Positions 53,515-62,144 are shown, counted from the stretch's first letter. The stretch is 64,000 bases of DNA from Acidipropionibacterium acidipropionici (GCF_001441165.1 NZ_CP013126.1:1889551-1953550); one strand, 5' to 3'. Notes: a model not told the origin generated them from the letters alone. Made by a program: numbers and translations.

Positions 53515-54501
53515 ATGGATTTCAGCTTCATCACACAGGCTCTCAGCCAGATCTTCGCCCCGGACACGGCGGCGTACGCACTGGCCACCATCGGACTGGC
53601 CGTGCACTTCGGCTACACCGGCCTGATGAACTTCGGGCAGTCGGCCTTCATGGCCGTCGGCGCCTACTTCTTCGCGATCGGGGCGCGCACCCTGTCGATG
53701 CCGCTGCCGTTGTGCTTCCTCATGGGCATCCTCGGCGCAGTCGTGTTCGCCCTCCTGCTGGGCATCCCGACCCTGAGGCTGCGGGCCGACTATCTGTCGA
53801 TGGTCACCATCGCTGCGGCCGAGATCGTGAGATATGTGGCCATCACCCCCGAGCTGACGCCGTTGACCGGAGGCCAGGGCGGGCTCACCAGCTTCGACTA
53901 CGGGATGGCGTGGAGCAAGCTCAATCCGATACCCGCACCGGAATCGGGTGGCTTCTACAGGTTCGGGCCGTTCTCCTACTCGCCCGATGACCTGTTCAAC
54001 CTCATCGTCGGCTGGGTGATCGTCGCCATCGTCGCCCTGCTGGTGTGGCTGCTGATGCGCAGCCCGTGGGGGCGCGTGGTGCGCGGCATCCGTGAGGACG
54101 AGGACGCCGTCCGCTCCCTCGGGAAGAACGTCTTCGCCTACAAGATGCAGGCTCTCGTCCTGGGCGGCGTGATCGCCGGGCTGTCCGGCATGCTGTACAT
54201 CCTGCCGAAGGGTCTCAACCCCGATATCGGCGGTACCCAGACGACGTTCTTCCTGTGGACCATCCTCTTCCTGGGCGGGGCGGCCACGACCTTCGGGCCG
54301 ATCGTCGGATCGATGATCTTCTGGGCGGCGCTCATCGTGACCGACGGGCTGGTCGGCCTGCTCACGGGTTCCGGCGTGGTGCCCATCAGCGGCATCCAGG
54401 GCGGGCAGGTCCGGTTCATCCTGGTCGGTATCGGGCTGATGTGCCTGGTGATCTTCAGGCCACAGGGCATTTTCGGAAAGAAAGCGGAGACGTACTTCTG
54501 A
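53515..54501 (+). CDS. livM: Branched-chain amino acid ABC permease LivM
   Basis: A 328-residue permease with about nine helices. FGYTGLMNFGQSAFMAVGAY and PTLRLRADYLSMVTIAAAEI are LivM signatures, and it ends IFRPQGIFGKK. It is 11 bp after livH and overlaps livG by 1 nt. Confidence 0.94.
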   Translation: MDFSFITQALSQIFAPDTAAYALATIGLAVHFGYTGLMNFGQSAFMAVGAYFFAIGARTLSMPLPLCFLMGILGAVVFALLLGIPTLRLRADYLSMVTIAAAEIVRYVAITPELTPLTGGQGGLTSFDYGMAWSKLNPIPAPESGGFYRFGPFSYSPDDLFNLIVGWVIVAIVALLVWLLMRSPWGRVVRGIREDEDAVRSLGKNVFAYKMQALVLGGVIAGLSGMLYILPKGLNPDIGGTQTTFFLWTILFLGGAATTFGPIVGSMIFWAALIVTDGLVGLLTGSGVVPISGIQGGQVRFILVGIGLMCLVIFRPQGIFGKKAETYF

Positions 54502-55556
54502 TGACTGAGAACGTATCCACCACATCGCCGCTGGCAGCCGAGGCCCCTGGCCCCGGCTGCCGCAAGAGCGACCCGATCCTGGTCGCCAGCGACGTCACCC
54601 GCGAGTTCGGCGGCCTGAAGGCCGTCGACGTCGATCACGTCGAGATCCCTCGAGGCGCGATCACCGCCCTCATCGGGCCCAACGGCGCCGGCAAGACGAC
54701 CCTGTTCAACCTGCTCACCGGGTTCGACAATCCCAACAACGGGGACTGGGCCTTCGACGGCACCGATCTCGCCGGGGTGCCGGCCCACAAGGTGTCGCGG
54801 CTCGGCGAGGTGCGCACCTTCCAGCTCACCAAGGTGCTGGGCCGGATGACCGTGCTGGAGAGCATGAAGCTCGGTGCCCGCCAGCAGCGCGGCGAGAGCT
54901 TCTGGGCGGCATTCCTGCCCTTCCTGTGGAGCGCGCAGGAGAAGAAGATCGAGAAACGGGCTATCGGCCTGCTCAAGCGGTTCGGACTCTACGAAAAGCG
55001 CAATGACTACGCCGGATCGATGTCCGGAGGCCAGCGCAAGCTGCTGGAGATGGCCCGGGCGCTCATGTGCGACCCGCAGCTGGTGATGCTCGACGAGCCG
55101 ATGGCCGGCGTCAACCCCGCGCTCAAGCAGTCCCTGCTCGGCCACATCGTCGGCCTCAAGGACGGCGGGGTGACCGTGCTCTTCGTCGAGCACGACATGC
55201 ACATGGTCCACACCATCGCCGACTGGGTGATCGTGATGGCCGAGGGCAGGATCGTCGCCGAGGGCACCCCCGATGTGGTGATGGACGATCCCGCGGTGGT
55301 CGACGCCTATCTCGGATCCAACAAGGATCGCGACCTGGGCGAGGTGATCGACGGCATCCGGGCCGGCAGGGTCAAGCAGGTCGATGTCTCCGACGTCCGG
55401 CTCGAGAAGGACGAGAGCGTCATCGAGGCCCAGCAGGAGGCTGTCGAGGGGGCCGAGGATCTCGGTGAGGAACTCGCCGAGGGGCAGCGTCCCGCACCGT
55501 TGAGCGCCACCGATCCCGGTGTCGGGCCCGAGGATGAGGGGAAGGACAAGGCATGA
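54501..55556 (+). CDS. livG: Branched-chain amino acid ABC ATPase LivG with acidic C-terminal tail
   Basis: A 351-residue ATPase. Walker A GPNGAGKTT near 58, signature MSGGQRK, Walker B LVMLDEPMAG, and the LivG-type second helix VRTFQLTKVLGRMTVLE. Unlike typical LivG (about 255 residues) it has about 80 further acidic residues ending DEGKDKA, absent from close relatives I know. Overlaps livF by ATGA. Confidence 0.93.
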   Translation: MTENVSTTSPLAAEAPGPGCRKSDPILVASDVTREFGGLKAVDVDHVEIPRGAITALIGPNGAGKTTLFNLLTGFDNPNNGDWAFDGTDLAGVPAHKVSRLGEVRTFQLTKVLGRMTVLESMKLGARQQRGESFWAAFLPFLWSAQEKKIEKRAIGLLKRFGLYEKRNDYAGSMSGGQRKLLEMARALMCDPQLVMLDEPMAGVNPALKQSLLGHIVGLKDGGVTVLFVEHDMHMVHTIADWVIVMAEGRIVAEGTPDVVMDDPAVVDAYLGSNKDRDLGEVIDGIRAGRVKQVDVSDVRLEKDESVIEAQQEAVEGAEDLGEELAEGQRPAPLSATDPGVGPEDEGKDKA

Positions 55557-56287
55557 GCCATGTACTCGAGACCACTGACCTGATCGCGGGATACATCCCC
55601 GAGGTCAACATCCTCACCGGCACCAACACCTATGTGGAGGACGGTGAGCTGGTGGGCATCATCGGCCCCAACGGCGCCGGCAAATCCACTCTTCTCAAGG
55701 CGATCTTCGGGCTGGTGTCCATCCGATCGGGGTCTGTGACCCTGGAGGGGGAGGACATCACCGGCCTGCGGTCGAACCGTCTGGTGACCCGCGGGGTGGG
55801 CTTCGTGCCTCAGACCGAGAACGTCTTCCAGGCCCTCTCCATCGAGGAGAACCTGCAGATGGGCTGCTATCAGAAGCCCGACCTGTACGAGGAGCGGCTG
55901 GAGTTCGTCACGAAGCTGTTCCCCGAACTCGGCAAGCGGTTGAAGCAGCGCGCCGGGTCGCTGTCGGGAGGCGAGCGCCAGATGGTGGCGATGTCGCGGG
56001 CCCTCATGATGGATCCCAAGGTGCTGCTGCTCGACGAGCCCAGTGCCGGCCTGTCGCCGGTGCGCCAGGATGAGACCTTCGTCAATGTGGCCCGGATCAA
56101 TGCGGCTGGCGTCTCGATCATGATCGTCGAGCAGAACGCCAGCCGCTGCCTGGAGATCTGCGACCGCGGATATGTCCTGGACCAGGGCAAGGACGCCTAC
56201 ATGGGCACCGGTCGCGAGCTGCTGGCCGATCCGAAGGTGATCCAGCTGTATCTGGGCACCCTGGCCGCAGACCATACCGCCGGGTGA
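55553..56287 (+). CDS. livF: Branched-chain amino acid ABC ATPase LivF
   Basis: A 244-residue ATPase. Walker A GPNGAGKST, signature SLSGGERQ, Walker B VLLLDEPSAGLSP and His switch VEQNA. Last gene of livHMGF. The binding-protein gene livK lies just beyond on the opposite strand. Confidence 0.95.
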   Translation: MSHVLETTDLIAGYIPEVNILTGTNTYVEDGELVGIIGPNGAGKSTLLKAIFGLVSIRSGSVTLEGEDITGLRSNRLVTRGVGFVPQTENVFQALSIEENLQMGCYQKPDLYEERLEFVTKLFPELGKRLKQRAGSLSGGERQMVAMSRALMMDPKVLLLDEPSAGLSPVRQDETFVNVARINAAGVSIMIVEQNASRCLEICDRGYVLDQGKDAYMGTGRELLADPKVIQLYLGTLAADHTAG

Positions 56288-56459
56288 GGGGGACCCGGCC
56301 GGGGCGCCGCAACGCGTCCCGGCCGGGCTTCAGAGCCCTGCTACCTCCGCCCTGCCGTGCGATCCAGCGCGACAGGGCGGTTCCATGTGCCGTTCTTGTC
56401 CCAGACCCCCGAGGTCTCGCTGGATTGCCCGGTCTGCGCCCGGTATCGCCGTGTCGTGA

Positions 56460-56551
56460 AGCGAGTCGGGCACCGGAGCGGTGCGGAGCGAGCCGGGTGC
56501 CGCAGAGGTACGGAGCGAGTCCGTGCAGCTGCGGTGCGGAGCGGGCCGAGG
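56460..56551. repeat. 27-bp tandem repeats downstream of livF
   Basis: Three and a half imperfect units starting AGCGAG and ending TGCGG or TACGG at 56460-56486, 56487-56513, 56514-56539 and 56540-56551. They occupy the noncoding gap 56288-56591 between the convergent livF and livK; nothing else is seen in that gap. Confidence 0.6.
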
Positions 56552-56591
56552 ACGCCGAGGCGCGGATGCCCGGGAGCTGCTGCGGCGCAGC

Positions 56592-56630
56592 AACAGGCCC
56601 GGACCGCGGTGTGCGCGGTCCGGGCCTGTT
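56592..56630. terminator. Bidirectional terminator between livF and livK
   Basis: A perfect 16-bp stem AACAGGCCCGGACCGC with complement and 7-nt loop (56608-56614), 44 bp from the livK stop. Confidence 0.8.
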
Positions 56631-56674
56631 CCGGTGAGGCAGGTGTTCTCAGTGCCGGGCTCAGGGGCGGCGAC

Positions 56675-57970
56675 TCACAGGGATGAGGTCTGCTGGCTCG
56701 CCCAGTCGGTCTTGTTGTCGGGACCGGTCGTCTTGTAGAAGGAGATCGAGGCCTTCGTGACGTCTCCGGCGCTGTTGAAGTTGATCGGGCCGGACTGTCC
56801 GTCGTAGTCGATGTCGGTGCCCTTCTGGATCAGGTCGTAGCACTGCTTGAAGGTGGTGCACTTCGTTCCGCCCTTGGAGACCGTCGGAAGGTTCTCCTTG
56901 ATCTTCTCAGGTGACGTGCTCTTGCCCTGGGCCGCGGCCAGCGCAGTCAGGATCGTCGCGTCGTAGGACTCGGCCGCGTAGGAGTAGGAGCTGAGCTTCT
57001 TGCCGTTCTCCGCGTCGAACTTCGACTTGGAGTCCGCGGCGGGGTTGACACCGGGGGTGGAGAACTGCGCCCCGGTGATGTCGGGATCGCCCTTGCCGAG
57101 GATGCCGTTGTTGCCGTCAGTGCCGTAGAAGTTCTTGAAGTCGAACTTGTTCTGCTGGAGGGCGGCGGCGATGGACTTGATCTCGTCGAAGGAGATGACC
57201 ACGAGGGCGTCCGGCTTGGACGCCAGGACCTTGCCCACCTCGGCGTTGAAGTTCGTCGAGTTAGGGGTGAAGGAGACATCGGCGGCCACCGTGACGCCGT
57301 TCGCCTTGAGGGTGTCGGTGATCTGCTTGTTGAGGCCGGTGCCGTAGGCCTCGTTCATGTACAGCACCGAGACCTTCTTCTTGCCGTCCGAGACGATCTT
57401 CTGGGCGAGGGCCTGCCCCTGGAGAATGTCGCTCGGAACGGTGCGGAAGAAGTACCCGTTGCTCTTGTTCGGGTTGGTGAGCTGGGGATCCGTCGCGGCC
57501 GGTGTGATGAATGGCACCTTGGCATTGGTGATCTGGCTGAAGACCGTCTTCACGACGGCTGACGACTCAGGGGCCAGGATGGCCGAGACGCCCGACGACA
57601 GCAGGCTCTTGGTCGACGAGGAGGCGATATCGGTCGTGGTGTCGCCGGAGTCCTTGACGGTGAGCTGGGTGGTGAACGACGGCTTGGCGGCGTTGATGTC
57701 CTTGACGGCGAGCTTGGATCCGGCGATGGCGGCCGGGCCGAGCAGAGCCAGCGAGCCCGTCTGGGGGAAGACGGCTCCGATCTTGAGGGTTCCGGAGGCG
57801 GAGCCGTCGTCGGAGGCGGAGCCCGAACTGGACGAGCATCCGGCTGCGGCCATCAGAGCAACGGTCAGTGAGACGGCCGCAGCCTTGGTGGCGAACCGGG
57901 CCGGGCCCCGTGAATGCCCGGCGTCGGATCCTGGTCGGTTGGCACGGGCTGCCGGAGAATTGCGCAACAT
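56675..57970 (-). CDS. livK: Branched-chain amino acid-binding lipoprotein LivK
   Basis: A 431-residue lipoprotein with lipobox AAAGC and a Ser-rich linker. The mature protein is a type I periplasmic-binding fold: LKIGAVFPQTGSLALLGPA, TDIASSSTKSLLSSGVSAILAPESS, VSVLYMNEAYGTGL and ESYDATILTALA. A Cys pair (KCTTFKQC) probably forms a surface disulfide. AGGAGG precedes ATG 57970. It is encoded opposite to its permease operon, so it has its own promoter, with two GTGTAACGG repeats upstream. Confidence 0.93.
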   Translation of the reverse strand: MLRNSPAARANRPGSDAGHSRGPARFATKAAAVSLTVALMAAAGCSSSSGSASDDGSASGTLKIGAVFPQTGSLALLGPAAIAGSKLAVKDINAAKPSFTTQLTVKDSGDTTTDIASSSTKSLLSSGVSAILAPESSAVVKTVFSQITNAKVPFITPAATDPQLTNPNKSNGYFFRTVPSDILQGQALAQKIVSDGKKKVSVLYMNEAYGTGLNKQITDTLKANGVTVAADVSFTPNSTNFNAEVGKVLASKPDALVVISFDEIKSIAAALQQNKFDFKNFYGTDGNNGILGKGDPDITGAQFSTPGVNPAADSKSKFDAENGKKLSSYSYAAESYDATILTALAAAQGKSTSPEKIKENLPTVSKGGTKCTTFKQCYDLIQKGTDIDYDGQSGPINFNSAGDVTKASISFYKTTGPDNKTDWASQQTSSL

Positions 57971-58071
57971 GAATTCTTCCTCCTGTATGAGCTGTGGCGT
58001 TCGGGCACCACTCGTGGAGATCACGGTAGGGGGACAGTGATGTCGCTGGGATACGGTGGCGTTTCCATCGT

Positions 58072-58098
58072 GTAACGGCGTTGCGAGGCGTGTAACGG
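58072..58098. promoter_or_regulatory. Twin GTAACGG motifs upstream of livK
   Basis: GTGTAACGG occurs twice with starts 20 bp apart, about 100 bp upstream of the livK ATG. The hexamer GTAACG also occurs as an inverted pair upstream of livH, so a common regulator is possible. Confidence 0.4.
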
Positions 58099-58251
58099 GC
58101 CTTCGGAGGGGACGTATTCGCGGCATTGGCGGGCGCGCCCTCCGTGGGACTGGTTCTCCACGGGAAATCTCCGTGGCCGATGGCCCTGTGGTCCGGGCGC
58201 TGCGGAGACTCCGGAGACGACGCAAGCCCCTCCGAAAAGGGGCTTGGGTGG

Positions 58252-58325
58252 TGGCCGGGACCGGGGTCGAACCGGTGACCTTTCACTTTTCAGGCGAACG
58301 CTGCTACCAACTGAGCTACCCGGCC
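58252..58325 (-). tRNA. tRNA-Phe (GAA)
   Basis: Acceptor arms GGCCGGG/CCCGGCC, anticodon loop CTGAAAA with GAA, T-arm ACCGG-TTCGACC-CCGGT. The D-stem reads GCTC/CAGC with a C-C mismatch, as if one base were added to the usual GAGC. The anticodon stem has one G-U pair. No encoded CCA. Confidence 0.93.
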
Positions 58326-58384
58326 AAAGTGATGTGTCAGGAGTCGGACTCCCGGCACGGAGGCGATGATGAACACCGCCCGAG

Positions 58385-58458
58385 CGACCCCGATGGGACT
58401 TGAACCCACGACCTCCGCCGTGACAGGGCGGCGCGCTAACCAACTGCGCTACGGGGCC
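58385..58458 (-). tRNA. tRNA-Asp (GTC)
   Basis: Acceptor GGCCCCG/CGGGGTC with one G-U pair, D-arm GCGC, anticodon loop CTGTCAC (GTC), T-arm GTGGG-TTCAAGT-CCCAT. It lies 59 bp upstream of tRNA-Phe and probably shares its transcript. Confidence 0.95.
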
Positions 58459-58502
58459 TCAGGCCCTTGCGGGCCCTGGCCGCTGCCTCAGGCAGCTCGA
58501 GA

Positions 58503-58508
58503 AATATA
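58503..58508 (-). promoter_or_regulatory. -10 TATATT of the tRNA-Asp/tRNA-Phe unit
   Basis: On the minus strand TATATT lies 44 bp before the tRNA-Asp 5' end, in the only A/T-rich spot between the SDR terminator and the tRNA. Confidence 0.4.
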
Positions 58509-58514
58509 GCAAGA

Positions 58515-58545
58515 GATCGGCCCCGATGTCACATCGGGGCCGATC
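58515..58545 (-). terminator. Terminator of the SDR gene
   Basis: GATCGGCCCCGATGT and its complement around one base, so a 13-bp stem with 5-nt loop. On the minus strand it is followed by CTTGCTATATTTC. It starts 18 bp after the SDR stop. Confidence 0.75.
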
Positions 58546-58563
58546 GGGGGCGCCCCGGGACGG

Positions 58564-59214
58564 TCAGGCGCTGTGGCCGACGGCATCGGTGATGCGGGTG
58601 TGGCCCGAGACGAAGGCGATCGTGCGATGCACGGATGTGGGGTCGGCGAGGGCCGCCTCGACGACTGCGGCGACGTCGGCGCGGGGCACCGATCCCCGAC
58701 CCGACGGGTCGGTCTCGATGCGCCCGGTCGGCGGGTCGAGAGTCAGGGCGCCCGGCGCGACGATCGTCCAGTCCAGGCCGGAGTCTCGCAGATGGGCGTC
58801 CGCGGCGGCCTTGGCCTCGGCGTAGGGGAAGAACGGGTCGTCTGCGGGGACGCCGTGATCGGGGCCGGCGCCGAGGTAGGACACCATGATGTAGCGCTTC
58901 GTGCCCGACGCCGTGGCGGCGTCGACGGTCCTGATGGCGGCGTCCCGGTCGACGGCGTAGGTGCGTGCAGGATCGCCCCCGCCGGCTCCGGCGGCCCAGA
59001 TCACGGCGTCGGAGTCGCGCAGGAGCTCCGCGAGGTTGTCGGTGGACAGCCTCTCGACGTCCTGGACGACGGGGTTGGCGCCGGTGGCCTCGACCTCCGC
59101 GGCCTGATGCGCGTCCCGGATCACGGCGTCGACCTCGTGTCCGGCGGCGATGAGCATGGGCTCGAGCAGCAGTGCGACCTTGCCGTGGCCGCCGATGATG
59201 GTGAGTTTCGACAT
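58564..59214 (-). CDS. NAD(P)-binding atypical short-chain dehydrogenase (SDR_a5-like)
   Basis: A 216-residue Rossmann protein. IIGGHGKVALLLEPML is the nucleotide loop (GxxGxx type); AVIWAAGAGGG and RYIMVSYLGA follow, and PYAEAKAAADAHLRDSGLDWTI is truncated here to its core YAEAKAAAD, the place of the SDR Tyr-x3-Lys. Such proteins act as NADPH sensors or sugar-nucleotide-like epimerases without known substrate. Monocistronic. Confidence 0.85.
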   Translation of the reverse strand: MSKLTIIGGHGKVALLLEPMLIAAGHEVDAVIRDAHQAAEVEATGANPVVQDVERLSTDNLAELLRDSDAVIWAAGAGGGDPARTYAVDRDAAIRTVDAATASGTKRYIMVSYLGAGPDHGVPADDPFFPYAEAKAAADAHLRDSGLDWTIVAPGALTLDPPTGRIETDPSGRGSVPRADVAAVVEAALADPTSVHRTIAFVSGHTRITDAVGHSA

Positions 59215-59341
59215 GGTGGTGCCTCCGTGAATCTCAGTCGACTGCGTGGTGCTCCTCACGGTAGACGCCGAGGACGGCTGACCGGAACGGTCGCGAGGGC
59301 CGCTCGTGGGCATTCTGAGGGCATGTGAGCTTGGAGGCATG

Positions 59342-59383
59342 GCGAAGCCCCTAGTCAAACGTGCGTCTGACTAGGGGCTTCGC
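59342..59383 (-). terminator. Hairpin downstream of tRNA-Glu
   Basis: A perfect 16-bp stem GCGAAGCCCCTAGTCA with complement, 10-nt loop (59358-59367), 5 bp after the tRNA 3' end. Confidence 0.8.
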
Positions 59384-59388
59384 TCCGG

Positions 59389-59461
59389 TATCCCGAACGG
59401 GATTCGAACCCGCGTTACCGCCTTGAAAGGGCGATGTCCTAGGCCGCTGGACGATCGGGAC
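59389..59461 (-). tRNA. tRNA-Glu (TTC)
   Basis: Acceptor GTCCCGA/TCGGGAT (first pair G-U), D-arm GTCC/GGAC, anticodon loop CTTTCAA (TTC), T-arm GCGGG-TTCGAAT-CCCGT. Confidence 0.94.
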
Positions 59462-59552
59462 CTGGTGCCGCGCCGGGCCCGACCATGCTACCGGTGGCGC
59501 GAGTGGCGCCACAAACGGACCCGAGCGTGGAACCCTGCGGCGGCAGCCGGCA

Positions 59553-61733
59553 TCAGTCCCAGACGGTCGTGATGTGGACGTGGTCCATGTGGTTCGCGGT
59601 CGCCGACCCGCGGTCGGCCACCACGCGCCAGCCCTCGGAGTCGCGCGAGATGTTCCAGATGTGCTTGTTCCACATGATGTATTGCACGTGCAGCTCGCTG
59701 GCGTGGGCGCGGAAGTAGTTCGCGATCTGCTGGCCCAGGGCCGAGTCGGCGGTGCCCCTGGGCAGCATGAGGTCAACGGCGTGCCCGCTGGGGTGGTCGT
59801 CGATCGAGTCCGAGCGCACCCCGTAGATGGTCTTGATCTGCGGGAACGCTGTGAGCACCCGGTTGACGATGCCCACGGCGTTGGGTCGCAGGCCGCTGAG
59901 CCCCGACGATCCTCCCGCGGTCAGCGACGCCCAGGAGGACGAACCGGAGCTGGTTCCTGAGCCGGTGCTGGTGGCGGGTTTGGTGGTGGTGAGGTATTGG
60001 GTGGAGACCCATCCGGCGCGGCCGTTGTAGGTGACGGGGGTCCAGCCGTTGGTGGCGGTGCCTCGGGTGGTCAGTGTGGCGCCTTTGGCGAGCGTGCCGT
60101 AGGTGCGGTAGTTGGTGCCGGCTCCGGATCGCAGGTTGACCGCGGTGGAGGTGTAGACGGTCTTCGTCGCAGGCTTGGTCGGTGCCGGCTTGTCGGCTGC
60201 GGGTTTGGTGGTGGTGAGGTATTGGGTGGAGACCCATCCGGCGCGGCCGTTGTAGGTGACGGGGGTCCAGCCGTTGGTGGCGGTGCCTCGGGTGGTCAGT
60301 GTGGCGCCTTTGGCGAGCGTGCCGTAGGTGCGGTAGTTGGTGCCGGCTCCGGATCGCAGGTTGACCGCGGTGGAGGTGTAGACGGTCTTCGTCGCAGGCT
60401 TGGTCGGTGCCGGCTTGTCGGCTGCGGGTTTGGTGGTGGTGAGGTATTGGGTGGAGACCCATCCGGCGCGGCCGTTGTAGGTGACGGGGGTCCAGCCGTT
60501 GGTGGCGGTGCCTCGGGTGGTCAGTGTGGCGCCTTTGGCGAGCGTGCCGTAGGTGCGGTAGTTGGTGCCGGCTCCGGATCGCAGGTTGACCGCGGTGGAG
60601 GTGTAGACGGTCTTCGTCGCAGGCTTGGTCGGTGCCGGCTTGTCGGCTGCGGGTTTGGTGGTGGTGAGGTATTGGGTGGAGACCCATCCGGCGCGGCCGT
60701 TGTAGGTGACGGGGGTCCAGCCGTTGGTGGCGGTGCCTCGGGTGGTCAGTGTGGCGCCTTTGGCGAGCGTGCCGTAGGTGCGGTAGTTGGTGCCGGCTCC
60801 GGATCGCAGGTTGACCGCGGTGGAGGTGTAGACGGTCTTCGTCGCTGTCGACGTCGTCGCGGACTTCGCGGCCGTCTTCGCGACGCTCTGGGCCTTCGAT
60901 GCGACGACCTTCGGGGTCGCCGACGTCGTCGCCTTCGGGGTGGCGGAGGTGGCCGCCTTCGGGGTGGCCGACGGCGTCGCATCTGTCTTGGATGCGGTGT
61001 CGGGTGACGCCGTCGCAGGGGCCGAGGCCGAGGTCTCGGCGGCCGGGACGGCCCTGAGACTGGCTGCCGAGGTCCAGCGGGCGGCTCCCTTGAAGACGAT
61101 CTCCTGGAAGCCGTCGCTGAGGCGGCCGGTCGACTTCACTGAATCGCCGGGGGACAGCAGGCCGACCCGGTCGGCCGACGTCGAGGGGGCGCTGCGGACG
61201 TTGAGATAGTCCCTGGACGTCACGGTCGAGAGCGACGCCGTCCTGGTCGATGCCGTGGGGGAGGGTGAGGCCTTCAGCTGCTTCTGATCGAGTGACTTCG
61301 GGGCGGTCGCACGGGGGCTTGGGGTCGACGTCGTGGCGTCGGATCCGGGTGCCGCGTCCTGGGGCGCCGTCGTCCGCGTGCTCGCCGTCGTCCGCGTGCT
61401 CGTCGACTGCTCGCGGGTCGACGAGTTCTCGGTGTCCTGGTCCGCGGCGGCGGGGGCCGCGACCTGCAGCTGAGCGTCGAGTTGCGATTCTGCGGGGGCG
61501 GTCGTGACAGGTGCCGCGGTGGAGGCCGGCGCTCTGGTGGCTGTGGCTGTGGTTGTGGGGCGAGGCGTCGCGGACCAGCTGGCCTTCGGCGTACCCGAGG
61601 GGGTGCTGTGCTGCGAGGGTGGCCGGCTCGACTCGTCGTTGCCGGGGCTCGTGAGGAGGTGAGCTCCTCCGGCGACCAGCCCGGCGGACGCCACTGCTGC
61701 TACTCCGATACGAAATGGATGCAGTTCACCCAT
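59553..61733 (-). CDS. Secreted multi-SH3b cell-wall protein with VldE/ARB_07466-like C-terminal domain
   Basis: A 726-residue exported protein. N-terminal helix IGVAAVASAGLVAGGAHLL, a Thr/Ala/Ser/Pro-rich stretch, one diverged SH3b (about 165-230), a second low-complexity linker, four SH3b repeats of 75 residues that are identical in protein and DNA, then a C-terminal domain of about 130 residues. The last has HPSGHAVDLMLP and NHMDHVHITT, the His/Asp pattern of the M15-like ARB_07466 domain. The SH3b modules should bind peptidoglycan. ATG 61733 has AAGGGAG 8 nt upstream; the frame to 61913 lacks a site. Likely a wall hydrolase or adhesin. Confidence 0.85.
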   Translation of the reverse strand: MGELHPFRIGVAAVASAGLVAGGAHLLTSPGNDESSRPPSQHSTPSGTPKASWSATPRPTTTATATRAPASTAAPVTTAPAESQLDAQLQVAAPAAADQDTENSSTREQSTSTRTTASTRTTAPQDAAPGSDATTSTPSPRATAPKSLDQKQLKASPSPTASTRTASLSTVTSRDYLNVRSAPSTSADRVGLLSPGDSVKSTGRLSDGFQEIVFKGAARWTSAASLRAVPAAETSASAPATASPDTASKTDATPSATPKAATSATPKATTSATPKVVASKAQSVAKTAAKSATTSTATKTVYTSTAVNLRSGAGTNYRTYGTLAKGATLTTRGTATNGWTPVTYNGRAGWVSTQYLTTTKPAADKPAPTKPATKTVYTSTAVNLRSGAGTNYRTYGTLAKGATLTTRGTATNGWTPVTYNGRAGWVSTQYLTTTKPAADKPAPTKPATKTVYTSTAVNLRSGAGTNYRTYGTLAKGATLTTRGTATNGWTPVTYNGRAGWVSTQYLTTTKPAADKPAPTKPATKTVYTSTAVNLRSGAGTNYRTYGTLAKGATLTTRGTATNGWTPVTYNGRAGWVSTQYLTTTKPATSTGSGTSSGSSSWASLTAGGSSGLSGLRPNAVGIVNRVLTAFPQIKTIYGVRSDSIDDHPSGHAVDLMLPRGTADSALGQQIANYFRAHASELHVQYIMWNKHIWNISRDSEGWRVVADRGSATANHMDHVHITTVWD
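59974..60845 (-). repeat. 225-bp tandem repeats inside the SH3b gene
   Basis: Units start at 59974, 60199, 60424 and 60649 and are, as far as I can read, identical base for base; the fourth ends at 60845 after about 197 bp. The period is exactly 75 codons, so unit gain or loss keeps the frame. Confidence 0.95.
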
Positions 61734-61750
61734 CCCATCGACTCCCTTCT

Positions 61751-61819
61751 GACGAGTGGACTCGTCAATCGCGTGGGGAGCGATCCCGGCCTTCCCCCCA
61801 CGGACCCGTCCACGAGTCC
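61751..61819 (-). promoter_or_regulatory. Structured leader with alternative hairpins before the SH3b gene
   Basis: GACGAGT/ACTCGTC (61751-61766) forms one hairpin next to the ribosome-binding site. CGTGGGG/CCCCACG (61772-61802) forms another. GGACTCGT (61757-61764) can instead pair with ACGAGTCC (61812-61819), which breaks the first. It is not a riboswitch class I recognise. Confidence 0.45.
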
Positions 61820-61883
61820 AGTCAGGGCCACGCTCCTCAGTGACACTGGCAATGTACGAGGATGAACGCGGGAAGCTCCACCT

Positions 61884-61900
61884 TTCACAAATGCTGTGAA
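61884..61900. promoter_or_regulatory. Inverted repeat TTCACA-N5-TGTGAA
   Basis: Perfect 6-bp arms about 150 bp upstream of the SH3b gene. The rest of the region 61734-62144 is noncoding and A/T-richer, with a further CCGCGGG/CCCGCGG pair near 61930-61960. Confidence 0.4.
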
Positions 61901-62144
61901 GAGCATGAGTCAATGCGACACGCCGTCCGCGGGGAAATAATCACACCGGTGTCGTTAAGGTTCCCGCGGGAAGAGTCAGAAGACAGTATCACTGCTTGTC
62001 ACAAGGATGTGGGCAGTGTCCTCCCGGGTGTTCCCGAAGAGCCGTCGAGGGAGGCCCCGGTGATTCCCGGCGAGGCTGAGAGAACCTCAGTGTTCCCTCA
62101 AGTCGGGATTGAGAGATCGGTGGTCGAACAGGGTGACGAAGCCC

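Noticed and set aside
59997-61007. Gly/Val-rich repetitive plus-strand frame resembling a PE_PGRS-like protein
   Set aside because: It is the reverse of the 225-bp SH3b repeats; the minus strand encodes recognisable SH3b modules.
61734-62144. ydaO-type c-di-AMP riboswitch before the wall-protein gene
   Set aside because: Common before actinobacterial wall hydrolases, but I cannot find its conserved core segments here.
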